Source: Hymenobacter sp. DG01
Lineage (GTDB): Bacteria > Bacteroidota > Bacteroidia > Cytophagales > Hymenobacteraceae
Length of the DNA: 64,000 nucleotides
Direction: 5' to 3'
Assembly (NCBI RefSeq): GCF_006352025.1
Contig: NZ_CP040936.1
Location: forward strand, 434,001 to 498,000
The position numbers and the translations under genes were made by a program. Positions within the stretch are counted from its first letter, which is position 1; every line of letters starts with the position of its first letter. Below are positions 41,791-50,487 of the stretch, one piece after another. A model generated the notes under the pieces. It was not told the origin of the DNA. It saw nothing but the letters and a program-made list of their open reading frames with translations, and searched no databases.

Positions 41791-42912
41791 TTACTTCCAG
41801 AACCAGTCATAGGCCAGCTGCAGCCCCACGGCACCCCTCTTGATGTCGAGGCCAAAAACGTAATACTGGTAGAAAGCGGCCAGGCGCACTTCCTGCTGGG
41901 CGCCCAGCGGCAGAACAGCCCCCAGCACCGCCTCGGCATGCATCAGAAAACCCGTACGGTCCTGATACACGGCAACGGTTTGCAGAGGAGCGCTGCTGCC
42001 GCGCGGACGCTCCTTTACCGTTGCTTCGGAGCGCAGGTTGTAGAGGCCGCCTACCCCTATGCCCGGCACCAGAGCCAGGCGCCCGGGCCGCCCCAGGCGC
42101 CGCCCAATACCAACGGTTATGTCCAGCGTCCGCTGCCGAAGGAAAACCTGCTCTTCCGTTAGGGCCTGCGGGGAAGTAGCTCGGAGTTCCGTTTTGCCTG
42201 ACGAGGCCGCATAGCTGGTGCTCAGGGTGGTTTGCAGGCCGCTGGCCCGCACATGTATCCATTCCAGCCCTACGGGCAAGCTGTTCTTATTTAGCAGATT
42301 ATCTGAGCCATTCAGCTGATGCCTAGGGGTTAGCAGCAGGCCCAGGCCATTGCGCCACACCGTGCGGGTAGGGCTGGGAGTTGATTTCCAGGCCGGGTCG
42401 AGGCACTGGTTGTACTCCATGAACACCTGCCGGACGTTGCGCTCGGTGAAGCTCAGCTGAATGATGCGGTTGTTGGAGTGGTCGAGGGTAGGGCAGCCGG
42501 TCAGGTAGCGGTTCAGCAGCACGTGCCAGTTAATGGCCGTCAGCTCCTGGAGCGTATCGGCGGCCGGGGGTAGCAGCAACATGCCGGTTTCGTTGGGGTA
42601 GGCGTACAGGCTGGCCCGCCCCAGCTGCACCGGTACCACGAAAAAGGTGGAATCCTGACCGGCGGCCAGGCGCACAACCCGGCTCCGGATGGCCGCCCGC
42701 CCGCGCAGGCCGTAGCCCTGCACTTGCGCTGGCCGGAATATCTGCGGGGCTGCCTTCGGGGCGCTGTGCAGGGCCACAAGCTGCTGCCCGCGCTCCACCA
42801 CAATACCGCGGAGCGTATCGCCCGTCAGGGTCAGCACATAGCCCGGAAGCCCCTGCGCCCATCCCGTATGGCCAACTAACAAACACAACAGCAGCGTACA
42901 AAAACGAAGCAT
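41791..42912 (-). CDS. Secreted/outer membrane protein, paralogue A
   Basis: 373 residues with a signal peptide (MLRFCTLLLCLLVGHTGWAQ) and a first domain beginning GLPGYVLTLTGDTLRGIVVERG. It shares clear similarity with the adjacent 43000-44148 gene: PQIFRPAQVQGYGL, RSRVVR, VPVQLGRASLY, LNRYLTGC and a YNQCLD segment are nearly the same in both. The C-terminal half is rich in alternating hydrophobic residues and looks like an outer membrane beta-barrel, ending in a Phe-Trp-Lys tail. No named family is recognised. Arrangement: two genes in tandem on the minus strand with an 87-bp gap. Confidence 0.75.
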   Translation of the reverse strand: MLRFCTLLLCLLVGHTGWAQGLPGYVLTLTGDTLRGIVVERGQQLVALHSAPKAAPQIFRPAQVQGYGLRGRAAIRSRVVRLAAGQDSTFFVVPVQLGRASLYAYPNETGMLLLPPAADTLQELTAINWHVLLNRYLTGCPTLDHSNNRIIQLSFTERNVRQVFMEYNQCLDPAWKSTPSPTRTVWRNGLGLLLTPRHQLNGSDNLLNKNSLPVGLEWIHVRASGLQTTLSTSYAASSGKTELRATSPQALTEEQVFLRQRTLDITVGIGRRLGRPGRLALVPGIGVGGLYNLRSEATVKERPRGSSAPLQTVAVYQDRTGFLMHAEAVLGAVLPLGAQQEVRLAAFYQYYVFGLDIKRGAVGLQLAYDWFWK

Positions 42913-42999
42913 TCAGGTAGAGAATAAGAAGGAAAGGCCAGCTATAGGCCAAGGATAAAATCGGTGACTCACCACTAGACGGAGGCCGGGCGGGTAGGC

Positions 43000-44148
43000 T
43001 TACTTCCGAAACCATACATAAGCCACCCGCAGCCCGATGGTGCTAAAGGAAGTGAAAACGAATTTCTGGTAGATACCCGTCAGGCGGATTTCGTGCCGGG
43101 GACCTATCGGAGCCAGCAGGCCCGCCTGGGCCTCCAGGTGAGGCAAAATGGCCTCGCCGCCCACACTATAGGTTTCCGTGGTCTGGAAGGGCATGGTGCT
43201 GCCCGCCGGGCGCTGCTGGGTTTGGCCTTTTTCGTGCAGCAGCACCGTGGAGCCCGCCCCAGCACCCACGTAGAAACTCGGCCGCGTAGGGCGCCCCAGC
43301 CGCCTGCCTGCCGAAATGGCTAAAGTCAGAAGCTGGGCGGTGGCGCTAGTGCGCCGCTCTGCCTCCGCCTGCCCCGTTAGGGTACGCACGAGGTACTCCG
43401 GGCTGCTCATAGGCAGGTAGGTAAATGTGCCTACTACCCCCATCTGCAGGCCGCTGGCCCGCACGGCCGTCCACTCCAGCCCCATGCGCTGGCCCCAGCC
43501 CGCCGTGGTAATGGTTCGCTCGGCCCATACGTTATCATCCGTGAGGCTCCCGCGCAAGGCCTCGGCATGCAGGCCCAGTCCGTGCCGCCACGGGGAGTGC
43601 TTGCGGGCCGCGGTGGGTTGCCAGGCGGAATCGAAGCAGCGGTTGTAGCGGCGCAATACCTTTTCCACGTTTTCGGCCGAAAAGCGCATTTCCAGCATCT
43701 CCTCACTATACGGAACCAGGGTAGCACACCCACCCAGGTACCGGTTGAACAGCAACGACCGGGTAACTGGCGTCAGCTCATATAGGGTGTCGAGGCCGGC
43801 CGGTTGCAGCAGCAGCCCGCCTTCACTGGCGGCGTAGCAGTACAGGCTGGCCCGCCCCAACTGTACCGGCAGCACAAAGCACACCGAGTCCTTCCCGGAC
43901 GCCTGGTGCACCACCCGGCTCCGGATAGCCGGCCGGTCGAGCAGACCGTAGCCCTGCACCTGCGCCGGCCGGAACACCTGGGGCTTACCGCCGGCCGCCG
44001 GGTACAGGTAAATCACCTGATGCTTCTTCTCGGCCACAAAGCCCGATACCGTGTCGCCGACCGGGGTCAGGATGTAGCCCGGCAGACCCTGGGCCCGGGC
44101 GGCAGCACTTGCAATCAAACAAAGGAATAAAAGGTAAAGTCGCGGCAT
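43000..44148 (-). CDS. Secreted/outer membrane protein, paralogue B
   Basis: 382 residues; signal peptide (MPRLYLLFLCLIASAAARAQ). It opens GLPGYILTPVGDTVSGFVAEKKHQVIYLYP and repeats the motifs found in paralogue A (PQVFRPAQVQGYGLLDR, RSRVV, VPVQLGRASLY replaced by LPVQLGRASLY, FNRYLGGCATLV, YNRCFD). The C-terminal part again looks like a beta-barrel with a closing FRK end. The pair has diverged strongly (about 40% identity by eye, highest in the first 170 residues), so it is an old duplication. Function unknown. The AT-rich 237-bp gap upstream likely holds the promoter. Confidence 0.75.
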   Translation of the reverse strand: MPRLYLLFLCLIASAAARAQGLPGYILTPVGDTVSGFVAEKKHQVIYLYPAAGGKPQVFRPAQVQGYGLLDRPAIRSRVVHQASGKDSVCFVLPVQLGRASLYCYAASEGGLLLQPAGLDTLYELTPVTRSLLFNRYLGGCATLVPYSEEMLEMRFSAENVEKVLRRYNRCFDSAWQPTAARKHSPWRHGLGLHAEALRGSLTDDNVWAERTITTAGWGQRMGLEWTAVRASGLQMGVVGTFTYLPMSSPEYLVRTLTGQAEAERRTSATAQLLTLAISAGRRLGRPTRPSFYVGAGAGSTVLLHEKGQTQQRPAGSTMPFQTTETYSVGGEAILPHLEAQAGLLAPIGPRHEIRLTGIYQKFVFTSFSTIGLRVAYVWFRK

Positions 44149-44385
44149 AGGCAGGAAAAGCAGCGGGAGAGGATGAGCAGCGAAGGCGGTAATAGCGGTT
44201 GTTTGGCGTTTTGTAAAGTCTGGATAAGTCTAGGGTTATAGCAAGTAGTTTATTGGTAATTAAGAATATATGGATTACTGTGGGAGGTGGCGAAAAGTCT
44301 GCGAAGATAGAAAAGTGGTGCGCGAGGTTGCACAAGCAGGCTTCAATTTAGCACCGTCTTCCACTTACCAGAGACGCCATCTGCT

Positions 44386-45453
44386 ATGTCTTTCTTTTTA
44401 CTACCCCCCGCTACCCGCTGTATCCTGACCGCCGCCTTGGCCGCTGCCGCGCTGCCGGTCCTGGCCCAAACCGACCGGGAAGCCGACACCTACGAAACCC
44501 AGAAGCGGCTGAGCGTGGGCGTGACCAAGTACACCGAAGCCCGTACGGCCCTAACCAGCTTTATCCGGAGCCGGGCTACCCGCGTGCAGAAACAGGAAGA
44601 AACGCCCGAGCAGCTCACAGCCGAATTCAGCGTGCCCGCCAACCTGCTACCCCGCCTCGACTCGCTGACTGCCAGCCTGGGCTACGTGCTCGAAAATAAC
44701 CTGAACTCTTACAACCTGAGCCCCCGGCGGCAGGAGCTGGAGGCTGAAGCCCAGCAGTTGGTAATTTCCATCGGCCATGTGCAAACTCAGCTCCGCGAGG
44801 CCAGATTAAGCAAAGAGGAGCGGGAAAAGCTACAGGAAGAGCAGGAGCGGAGCGAGGCGCGCCTGCGCCGCACCCGGCAGCAGCAGGAGCTGCTGCAGAG
44901 CCACGCGGGGCAGGCTTATGTAACGCTTCGGCTGTTCGATGAAATCAGCTTCCCTACCGGCAACCGCCGGGTAAGCTTCGTGAATATGCCGGGGGTAGAG
45001 GTGGGCTACCTGCGCCTCGACAACCCCAAGGTGGGGCTTACCAGCCCGGCCTACCGCGGCTACGCCATCAAGTATTTGTTTACGCGGGGCAAGAGCTACT
45101 TCAACCTGGGTGTGTACAAGCCTACCACAACCAATAAGTCCGATTCGGCCTTCGTAAATGAGCTGTTCGTTATCAATTTCGGGCAGGATTTCTACCCGCG
45201 CAATTTCGGCCGGGGCCGGCGGCGCTACCTCAACCTCTACACCAGCTACCAGGTAGGCGGCTTCATCCTGAACCGCAACGACGACCAGAAAAACGACTTC
45301 ATCCCGAACGTGAACCTGGGGCTGGGGGTAGAGCTGATCAAAACCCGTCACATCCTGCTCGATACCAAAGCCAGCTACTTCGTGCCCCTCAACAGCCGCA
45401 GCCGCGACCTGCGAGGCGTACTAGGGCAAGCCTCCTTCAACTTTGTGTTCTAG
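44386..45453 (+). CDS. Coiled-coil (DUF4349-like) plus beta-barrel protein
   Basis: 355 residues. After a signal peptide (about 1-27), residues 30-180 have the look of DUF4349: a beta strand with ELTAEFSVPANLLPRLDSLTASLG, then a Lys/Glu/Gln-rich coiled coil (LEAEAQQLVISIGHVQTQLREARLSKEEREKLQEE... region, residues about 120-165) and the strand AYVTLRLFDE. The last 170 residues look like a beta-barrel (GYLRLDNPKV, YFNLGVYKP, ...FNFVF at the C-terminus). The C-terminal Phe fits BamA-type recognition. I do not know this combination as a named family. The barrel is read from alternating hydrophobicity only. Confidence 0.65.
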   Translation: MSFFLLPPATRCILTAALAAAALPVLAQTDREADTYETQKRLSVGVTKYTEARTALTSFIRSRATRVQKQEETPEQLTAEFSVPANLLPRLDSLTASLGYVLENNLNSYNLSPRRQELEAEAQQLVISIGHVQTQLREARLSKEEREKLQEEQERSEARLRRTRQQQELLQSHAGQAYVTLRLFDEISFPTGNRRVSFVNMPGVEVGYLRLDNPKVGLTSPAYRGYAIKYLFTRGKSYFNLGVYKPTTTNKSDSAFVNELFVINFGQDFYPRNFGRGRRRYLNLYTSYQVGGFILNRNDDQKNDFIPNVNLGLGVELIKTRHILLDTKASYFVPLNSRSRDLRGVLGQASFNFVF

Positions 45454-45493
45454 CAATTCCAGCCAAGCATAGTCATAAGAATGCACCAAAAAG

Positions 45494-45526
45494 AAAAAGC
45501 CCGGCCAATTGTTGGCCGGGCTTTTT
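45494..45526. terminator. Hairpin terminator between convergent genes
   Basis: AAAAAGCCCGGCCAA pairs perfectly with TTGGCCGGGCTTTTT over a 3-nt loop, T-rich on both sides, serving both the beta-barrel gene and the phosphomutase gene. Confidence 0.9.
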
Positions 45527-45544
45527 TGTGCTTACTCTGACAGC

Positions 45545-47281
45545 TTATTTCAGCTGCATATCATCAATGATGGCTTGGATTTTCTCGCCGGCGAGGCGGT
45601 CGGCCAGGTCGAAGTCCACGACGGAGGCCAGGGGCTGGCGTACGCTGAAGTAGAACTTGATTTTGGGCTCGGTGCCGCTGGGGCGGGCCGAGATTTTGCT
45701 GCCATCTTCCAGGATGAACTGGAGCACATTGGAGCTTTCCAGGCCGGTTTCGGTTTCCAGGTTGGTGCGCAGGTCGCGGATGCGGCCGGTTTTGTAGTCG
45801 CGCAGCTCCACCACGGGCTGGCCGGCAATGGTGCGGGGCGGGTTGGCGCGCAGTCCGGCCATCATTTCCTGTATTTCCTCGGCTCCGCGCTGACCCTTTT
45901 TGGTCAGCGAAATCAGGTGCTCCTTGTAGAAGCCATAGGTGGCGTACATGTGCACCATTTCCTCATAGAGGCTGTGGCCGTGGTCCTTGGCCACGGCGGC
46001 CATTTCGGCCAGCACGGCGCAGGCCGAAATGGCGTCTTTGTCGCGCACGAAGGAGCCAATCATGTAGCCGTAGCTTTCCTCGCCGCCCCCGATATAGTTC
46101 TGCTGGCCTTCCAACTCCCGGATGATGCCGGCAATGTACTTGAAGCCCGTCAGGGTGCGGTAGGCCTTCACGTTGTTGGCGCGGGCAATGTCGCCCAGCA
46201 CCTCACTCGTGACGATGGTATAGACAATAAAGTCCTGCTCGGTCATCTTGCCAGCCTGTTTGCGGGCCGAGAGGAGGTAGTGGGTGAGCAGCGCGGCGGT
46301 TTGGTTGCCGTTCACCAGCACCCACTCGCCTTTGTTGTCCTTCACGGCAATACCCACGCGGTCCGAGTCGGGGTCGGTGGCCAGCACGAGGTCGGCGTCG
46401 AGGGCTTTGGCCTGGTCCAGGGCCATTTGCATGGCTACTTTCTCTTCGGGGTTCGGCGACTGTACCGTGGGGAAGTTACCATCAGGAGTAGCCTGGGCCT
46501 CCACTACGTGCACATTCGTGAAGCCCAGCTGAGCCAATGCTTTGGGCACCAGTGTAATGCCCGTGCCGTGCAGGGGCGTGTATACAATCTTTAGGTCGTG
46601 CTGGCGCTGGATGGCGGCCGGGTTGATGCTCAGCTCCTTGACCTTGGCCAGGTAGGCGGTGTCTAGTTCGGCCCCAATCAGGTGAATGCGCGACGGCTCC
46701 GGCTGGAACTTCACCTCACTTACCGACTGAATGGCTTCTACTTCCCGAATGATGTTCTTATCGTGCGGGGCCACTACCTGGGCGCCGTCGTTCCAGTACA
46801 CCTTGAAGCCGTTGTACTCCTTGGGGTTGTGCGAGGCCGTAACTACGCAGCCGCTCTGGCAGCCCAGCTGGCGGATAGCAAACGACAACTCGGGGGTAGG
46901 GCGTAGGGCCTCGAACAGGTACACCGTAATGCCGTTGGCCGAGAAGATGTCGGCGGCAATGCGGGCAAACTCGGGGCTGTTGTTGCGCGAGTCGTGGGCA
47001 ATGGCCACCTTAATTTCCTGGCCGGGGAAGTTCTGGAGCAGGTAGTTACTCAGGCCCTGGGTAGCCATGCCCAGGGTGTAGCGGTTCATGCGGTTGGAGC
47101 CGGGGCCCATGATGCCGCGCAGGCCGCCGGTACCAAACTCCAGGTTGCGGTAGAACGCGTCGGAAAGGAAATCCTCCTGATTTTCCGCCAGCATCTGGCG
47201 AATGGCCGACTGAGTTTCGGCGTCGTAGCTACCCGTAAGCCAGGTATTGATTTTCTCGTGAATGTCAGGCGTCAGGGCCAT
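45545..47281 (-). CDS. Phospho-sugar mutase (phosphoglucomutase/phosphomannomutase type)
   Basis: 578 residues. Catalytic serine S150 in TASHNPKEYNGFKVYW, metal loop ATDPDSDRVGIAV, sugar-binding GGGEESYGYMIG and phosphate loop RPSGTEPKIKFY. This is the alpha-D-phosphohexomutase fold in the large Bacteroidota-type subgroup, likely acting on glucose- or mannose-phosphates for glycogen and cell wall precursors. The exact substrate is not decided by these motifs. No clear -7 box was found in the 439-bp gap upstream. Confidence 0.93.
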   Translation of the reverse strand: MALTPDIHEKINTWLTGSYDAETQSAIRQMLAENQEDFLSDAFYRNLEFGTGGLRGIMGPGSNRMNRYTLGMATQGLSNYLLQNFPGQEIKVAIAHDSRNNSPEFARIAADIFSANGITVYLFEALRPTPELSFAIRQLGCQSGCVVTASHNPKEYNGFKVYWNDGAQVVAPHDKNIIREVEAIQSVSEVKFQPEPSRIHLIGAELDTAYLAKVKELSINPAAIQRQHDLKIVYTPLHGTGITLVPKALAQLGFTNVHVVEAQATPDGNFPTVQSPNPEEKVAMQMALDQAKALDADLVLATDPDSDRVGIAVKDNKGEWVLVNGNQTAALLTHYLLSARKQAGKMTEQDFIVYTIVTSEVLGDIARANNVKAYRTLTGFKYIAGIIRELEGQQNYIGGGEESYGYMIGSFVRDKDAISACAVLAEMAAVAKDHGHSLYEEMVHMYATYGFYKEHLISLTKKGQRGAEEIQEMMAGLRANPPRTIAGQPVVELRDYKTGRIRDLRTNLETETGLESSNVLQFILEDGSKISARPSGTEPKIKFYFSVRQPLASVVDFDLADRLAGEKIQAIIDDMQLK

Positions 47282-47720
47282 ACGCGGGAAGGTTTGAACG
47301 GTAGGATTCGAATAACGGGAGTAAAGAAAACAGGTTTCCTGCGGTGTTGGGCATAGAGCGTTAAACTTCCCCGCTATAGGCCCTAGACACTGCTAGTTGA
47401 TTCCTGCCTAGAAATAGTTGAACCTGAGCAAGGTGACAGATCGGGTTGTGCCTTAGTCAGGGGGTAGGAAAACTACCCGGCCACTGCCATAACCCAGCGG
47501 CGCCTACCCCTGCCTGAGACGCTAACCCTTTCTCTTGCCCAGGAAAGCCGAAGAAGTATCTTTGCCGCCGCTGTTCCCGCCCGGGAGCCTTCTGTATTGC
47601 ATGATGCCAGCCAAGCTGATAGGAAACTGCCCGTGTTGTTGTCGCCCCACCGCGACTTGCTGACACCCTGTGCCCGCGGCTGCCCGCGGCCCGTTTCCTT
47701 CCGCTTTCCTGCGCTGCTGC
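47282..47720. other. Intergenic region with a consensus promoter
   Basis: 439 bp between the divergent phosphomutase and permease genes. Contains the full promoter at 47535-47564 and a long (about 150 nt) leader before the permease ATG. Apart from three CTACCCC/GGGGTAG words, nothing else was recognised. Confidence 0.4.
47535..47564 (+). promoter_or_regulatory. Complete Bacteroidota promoter (TTG-N19-TATCTTTG)
   Basis: TTG at 47535-47537, N19, TATCTTTG at 47557-47564. It would give a leader of about 150 nt for the APC permease at 47721. Confidence 0.75.
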
Positions 47721-49034
47721 ATGACTTCTTCTACTCTGGCTACCTCGCCTGCGGGCCTGGTGCGCGGCATCCGCCGCTGGGACTTTGTCGCCCTCATCAT
47801 TAACATTACCATCGGGGCCGGCATTCTGGGGCTGCCTTCCAAGCTCTACGCCCTGGTAGGCGCTTACAGCTTGGTGGCCTACGGCGTAAGTGCCGCCATC
47901 GTCACGCTGATTGTTCTGTGCTTTGCCGAGGTCAGCAGCCGGTTTAATGGCACGGGCGGGCCGTATCTGTACGCTCGTGAGGCCTTCGGGCCGCTGGTGG
48001 GGTTTGAAGTGGGGTGGCTGCTCTGGATTTCGCGCCTGGCCAGCTTTGCCTCCATCTGCAACCTGCTGGTGAGCTACGCGGCCTACTTCTGGCCGGCGGT
48101 AGGAGCGGGGCTGCCCCGGTTTATGCTGATGGCCGGGCTGATTGTGGGGCTGACGGCTATCAACTGGGTAGGCGTGCGCACGGCCTCGCTCGTGAACAAC
48201 CTGTTTACTGTGAGCAAGCTGGTGGTGTTGGGCCTGTTTACGGGGGTAGGGCTGTTCTTCGTCGATTGGCAGGCCTTCTCGTTTGCCGTGCCGCCTACTT
48301 ACGTCAGCTTTTCCAGCGCGGCGCTGCTGCTCATCTTCACCTTTTCGGGGTTTGATGTGGCCGCCATTCCGGCCGGCGAAATTCAGCAGCCTCAGCGCAC
48401 GGTGCCGTTTGCCTTGTTTACGGCCATTGCCACGGTAGCGGGGTTGTTTGTGCTGGTGCAGGTAGTGTGCATTGGCACGCTGCCGGGCCTGGCTGCCTCA
48501 GAGCGACCCCTAGCCGATTCCAGCCAGCAGTTTCTGGGGCCGGCTGGTGGGGCCTTTATTGCCGTAGCGGCTCTGCTTACAGCTTTAGGTACGCTCAACG
48601 CCCTCATGCTAACCGGTCCGCGCCTGCTGTTTGCGTTGGCTGAGCAGGGTCAGATTCCGGCGGTGTTTGGCCGCCTGCACCCGCGCTACCACACGCCTTA
48701 CGTAGCCCTGCTGGTATCGGCGGCGCTGAAGCTGGTGCTGGCGGTTTCGGGCACGTTCATCTACGCCCTTACCCTGAGCACCATCATCCGCCTGGCCTAC
48801 TTCGCCCTGACCTGCGCCGCCCTACCCGTGCTGCGCCGCCGAAACCCGGAGCAACCGGCCCCTTTCCAGGTGTGGGGTGGGGTAGTGGTGGCCGTGTTGT
48901 GCGTGCTGCTCTGCCTCTGGCTACTCTCTAACAGTGCCGCCACCGAAGCCCGCGACGTAGGCATTGCCGCCGTGGTGGGGCTAGGGCTGTATTTCCTGTC
49001 CCGGAAGAAGCCTAAAGCCATAGCTGCCCCCTGA
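47721..49034 (+). CDS. APC superfamily amino acid permease
   Basis: 437 residues with about twelve membrane helices. The first two show the APC signature: GIRRWDFVALIINITIGAGILGLPSKLYALVG with the GAGILGLP unwound helix-1 segment, and later FSGFDVAAIPAGEIQQPQRTVP in helix 6. It likely transports an amino acid or amine; the substrate cannot be told. ATG 47721 was preferred since the region before it lies within the leader after the 47535-47564 promoter. The stop is followed by a SsuD-like gene in the same direction 79 bp on. Confidence 0.9.
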   Translation: MTSSTLATSPAGLVRGIRRWDFVALIINITIGAGILGLPSKLYALVGAYSLVAYGVSAAIVTLIVLCFAEVSSRFNGTGGPYLYAREAFGPLVGFEVGWLLWISRLASFASICNLLVSYAAYFWPAVGAGLPRFMLMAGLIVGLTAINWVGVRTASLVNNLFTVSKLVVLGLFTGVGLFFVDWQAFSFAVPPTYVSFSSAALLLIFTFSGFDVAAIPAGEIQQPQRTVPFALFTAIATVAGLFVLVQVVCIGTLPGLAASERPLADSSQQFLGPAGGAFIAVAALLTALGTLNALMLTGPRLLFALAEQGQIPAVFGRLHPRYHTPYVALLVSAALKLVLAVSGTFIYALTLSTIIRLAYFALTCAALPVLRRRNPEQPAPFQVWGGVVVAVLCVLLCLWLLSNSAATEARDVGIAAVVGLGLYFLSRKKPKAIAAP

Positions 49035-49113
49035 CTTTCCTACCCCCTTGAAGCTCCTCAACCCTTCGAGCTGAGTTGTCATTAACCTGATCTGATACGT
49101 AGTTTCGACCTTA

Positions 49114-50283
49114 ATGCCTCTTTCCCTACCCATCACCACCGTGCCCATCCGGACCCCGGAGCGGGTGGCTGAAATATCCTGGTTTGATGACCTCTGCGGC
49201 GGCGACACCCAGTACCTGAGTGTGCTCGACGGGGCCTACCGCAGCTCTTGGGCCCACTGCCGCGACATCGTGCTGAAATCGGAGCAGCTGGGCTACTCCA
49301 ATATTCTGCTGCCTACCTCTTACACGGTGGGGCAGGATGTTATGACGTTTGCCGCCGGCATGGCGCCCCAAACCTCACGCATTAACCTGCTCACGGCCAT
49401 CCGGACCGGTGAAATTCACCCGCCCATGCTGGCCCGGGCCCTGGCCTCGCTCGACCACATGCTGGAGGGCCGCCTGACCATCAACATCATTAACTCCGAC
49501 CTGCCGGGCTTGCGCGAGGACCCAGCCCTGCGCTACCAACGCTGCGCCGAAACCATTGAGATTCTGCGCCAAGCCTGGACTCAGGAGCGCATTGTGCACA
49601 AGGGTGAACTGTACCAGTTCGATATGCCCTCTGACCCCGCTAAGCCCTACCAGCAGAACGGCGGCCCGCTGCTCTACTTCGGGGGCACTTCGGAAGGCGC
49701 GCGGGAGGTGTGCGCCCAGTATTGCGACATGTTCCTGATGTGGCCCGAAACCGAGGAAATGCTCTACGAAACCATGCAGGACATGAGTGCCCGCGCCGCC
49801 CGCCACGGCCGCCAAATCGACTTTGGCCTGCGCATCCACGTCATCGTGCGCGAAACCGAAGACGAGGCGCGGGCCTACGCCAAAAAGCTCATGTCGAAGT
49901 TTGACCCCGTGAAGGGTGCCGAAATCAAGAGCCGGGCCCAGGACTCGTGGTCGTTGGGGGTGCACCGTCAGAACCAGTTGCGCGAGCACGCCGATATGGA
50001 AGGCTTCGTGGAGCCCCTGCTCTGGACCGACATCGGCAAGGCGCGCTCCGGAGCCGGTGGCGCCCTGGTCGGCAACCCCGACCAGATTGTGGAGAAGCTA
50101 CAGCGCTACATGGACATGGGCTTCCGGGCCTTTATCTTCTCCGGCTACCCCTTGCTGGACGAAGCTGAGTACTTCGCCCGCTACGTGCTGCCACGTCTGC
50201 CCAACATCAGCATGCCCGATTACCAGGGCCGCCGCCCCGCCACTACCCCCGTCACGCCCCTGACCACTGCGCTGCTGAAGTAG
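49114..50283 (+). CDS. LLM class flavin-dependent monooxygenase, SsuD-like
   Basis: 389 residues. The luciferase-like fold is seen in [82 protein letters not shown], then [25 protein letters not shown], typical of alkanesulfonate monooxygenases (SsuD/MsuD). It would release sulfite from alkanesulfonates with reduced FMN, but LLM assignments are often uncertain and no ssuE or transporter genes are adjacent. Followed by a large palindrome and a terminator. Confidence 0.88.
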   Translation: MPLSLPITTVPIRTPERVAEISWFDDLCGGDTQYLSVLDGAYRSSWAHCRDIVLKSEQLGYSNILLPTSYTVGQDVMTFAAGMAPQTSRINLLTAIRTGEIHPPMLARALASLDHMLEGRLTINIINSDLPGLREDPALRYQRCAETIEILRQAWTQERIVHKGELYQFDMPSDPAKPYQQNGGPLLYFGGTSEGAREVCAQYCDMFLMWPETEEMLYETMQDMSARAARHGRQIDFGLRIHVIVRETEDEARAYAKKLMSKFDPVKGAEIKSRAQDSWSLGVHRQNQLREHADMEGFVEPLLWTDIGKARSGAGGALVGNPDQIVEKLQRYMDMGFRAFIFSGYPLLDEAEYFARYVLPRLPNISMPDYQGRRPATTPVTPLTTALLK

Positions 50284-50314
50284 GGAAGAGGCAAAAAGAA
50301 GTGAGCTAAAATGT

Positions 50315-50426
50315 ATCAAGAACGTCATGTCGAGCTGGCCGAGACATCTCGCATGCTGATGTTGTAATAGTAACCTTGCGTCAGCACGCGAGATGTCTCG
50401 ACAAGCTCGACATGACGTTCTTGGTA
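50315..50426. repeat. Large interspersed palindrome with CGTCATGTCGAGC / CGAGACATCTCGC core
   Basis: Arms of about 47 bp (50315-50361 and 50379-50426) pair with only about six mismatches around an 18-nt loop. The core words CATGTCGAGCT and CGAGACATCTCGC are of a type I associate with repeated extragenic palindromes in related genomes. Only this copy was seen here. Confidence 0.75.
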
Positions 50427-50433
50427 TAAAAAC

Positions 50434-50467
50434 AAAGGCCCGACACTGCTGGCAGCGTCGGGCCTTT
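50434..50467. terminator. Hairpin terminator for LLM and HPPD genes
   Basis: AAAGGCCCGACACTGC pairs with GCAGCGTCGGGCCTTT (one mismatch) and a run of T follows on the plus strand. It serves the convergent genes. Confidence 0.85.
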
Positions 50468-50487
50468 TGCTTATCTAAATCAGCGGT

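Noticed and set aside
45509..46594. 361-codon frame on the plus strand opposite the phosphomutase
   Set aside because: Antisense shadow; the phosphomutase has its catalytic serine and phosphate loop on the minus strand.
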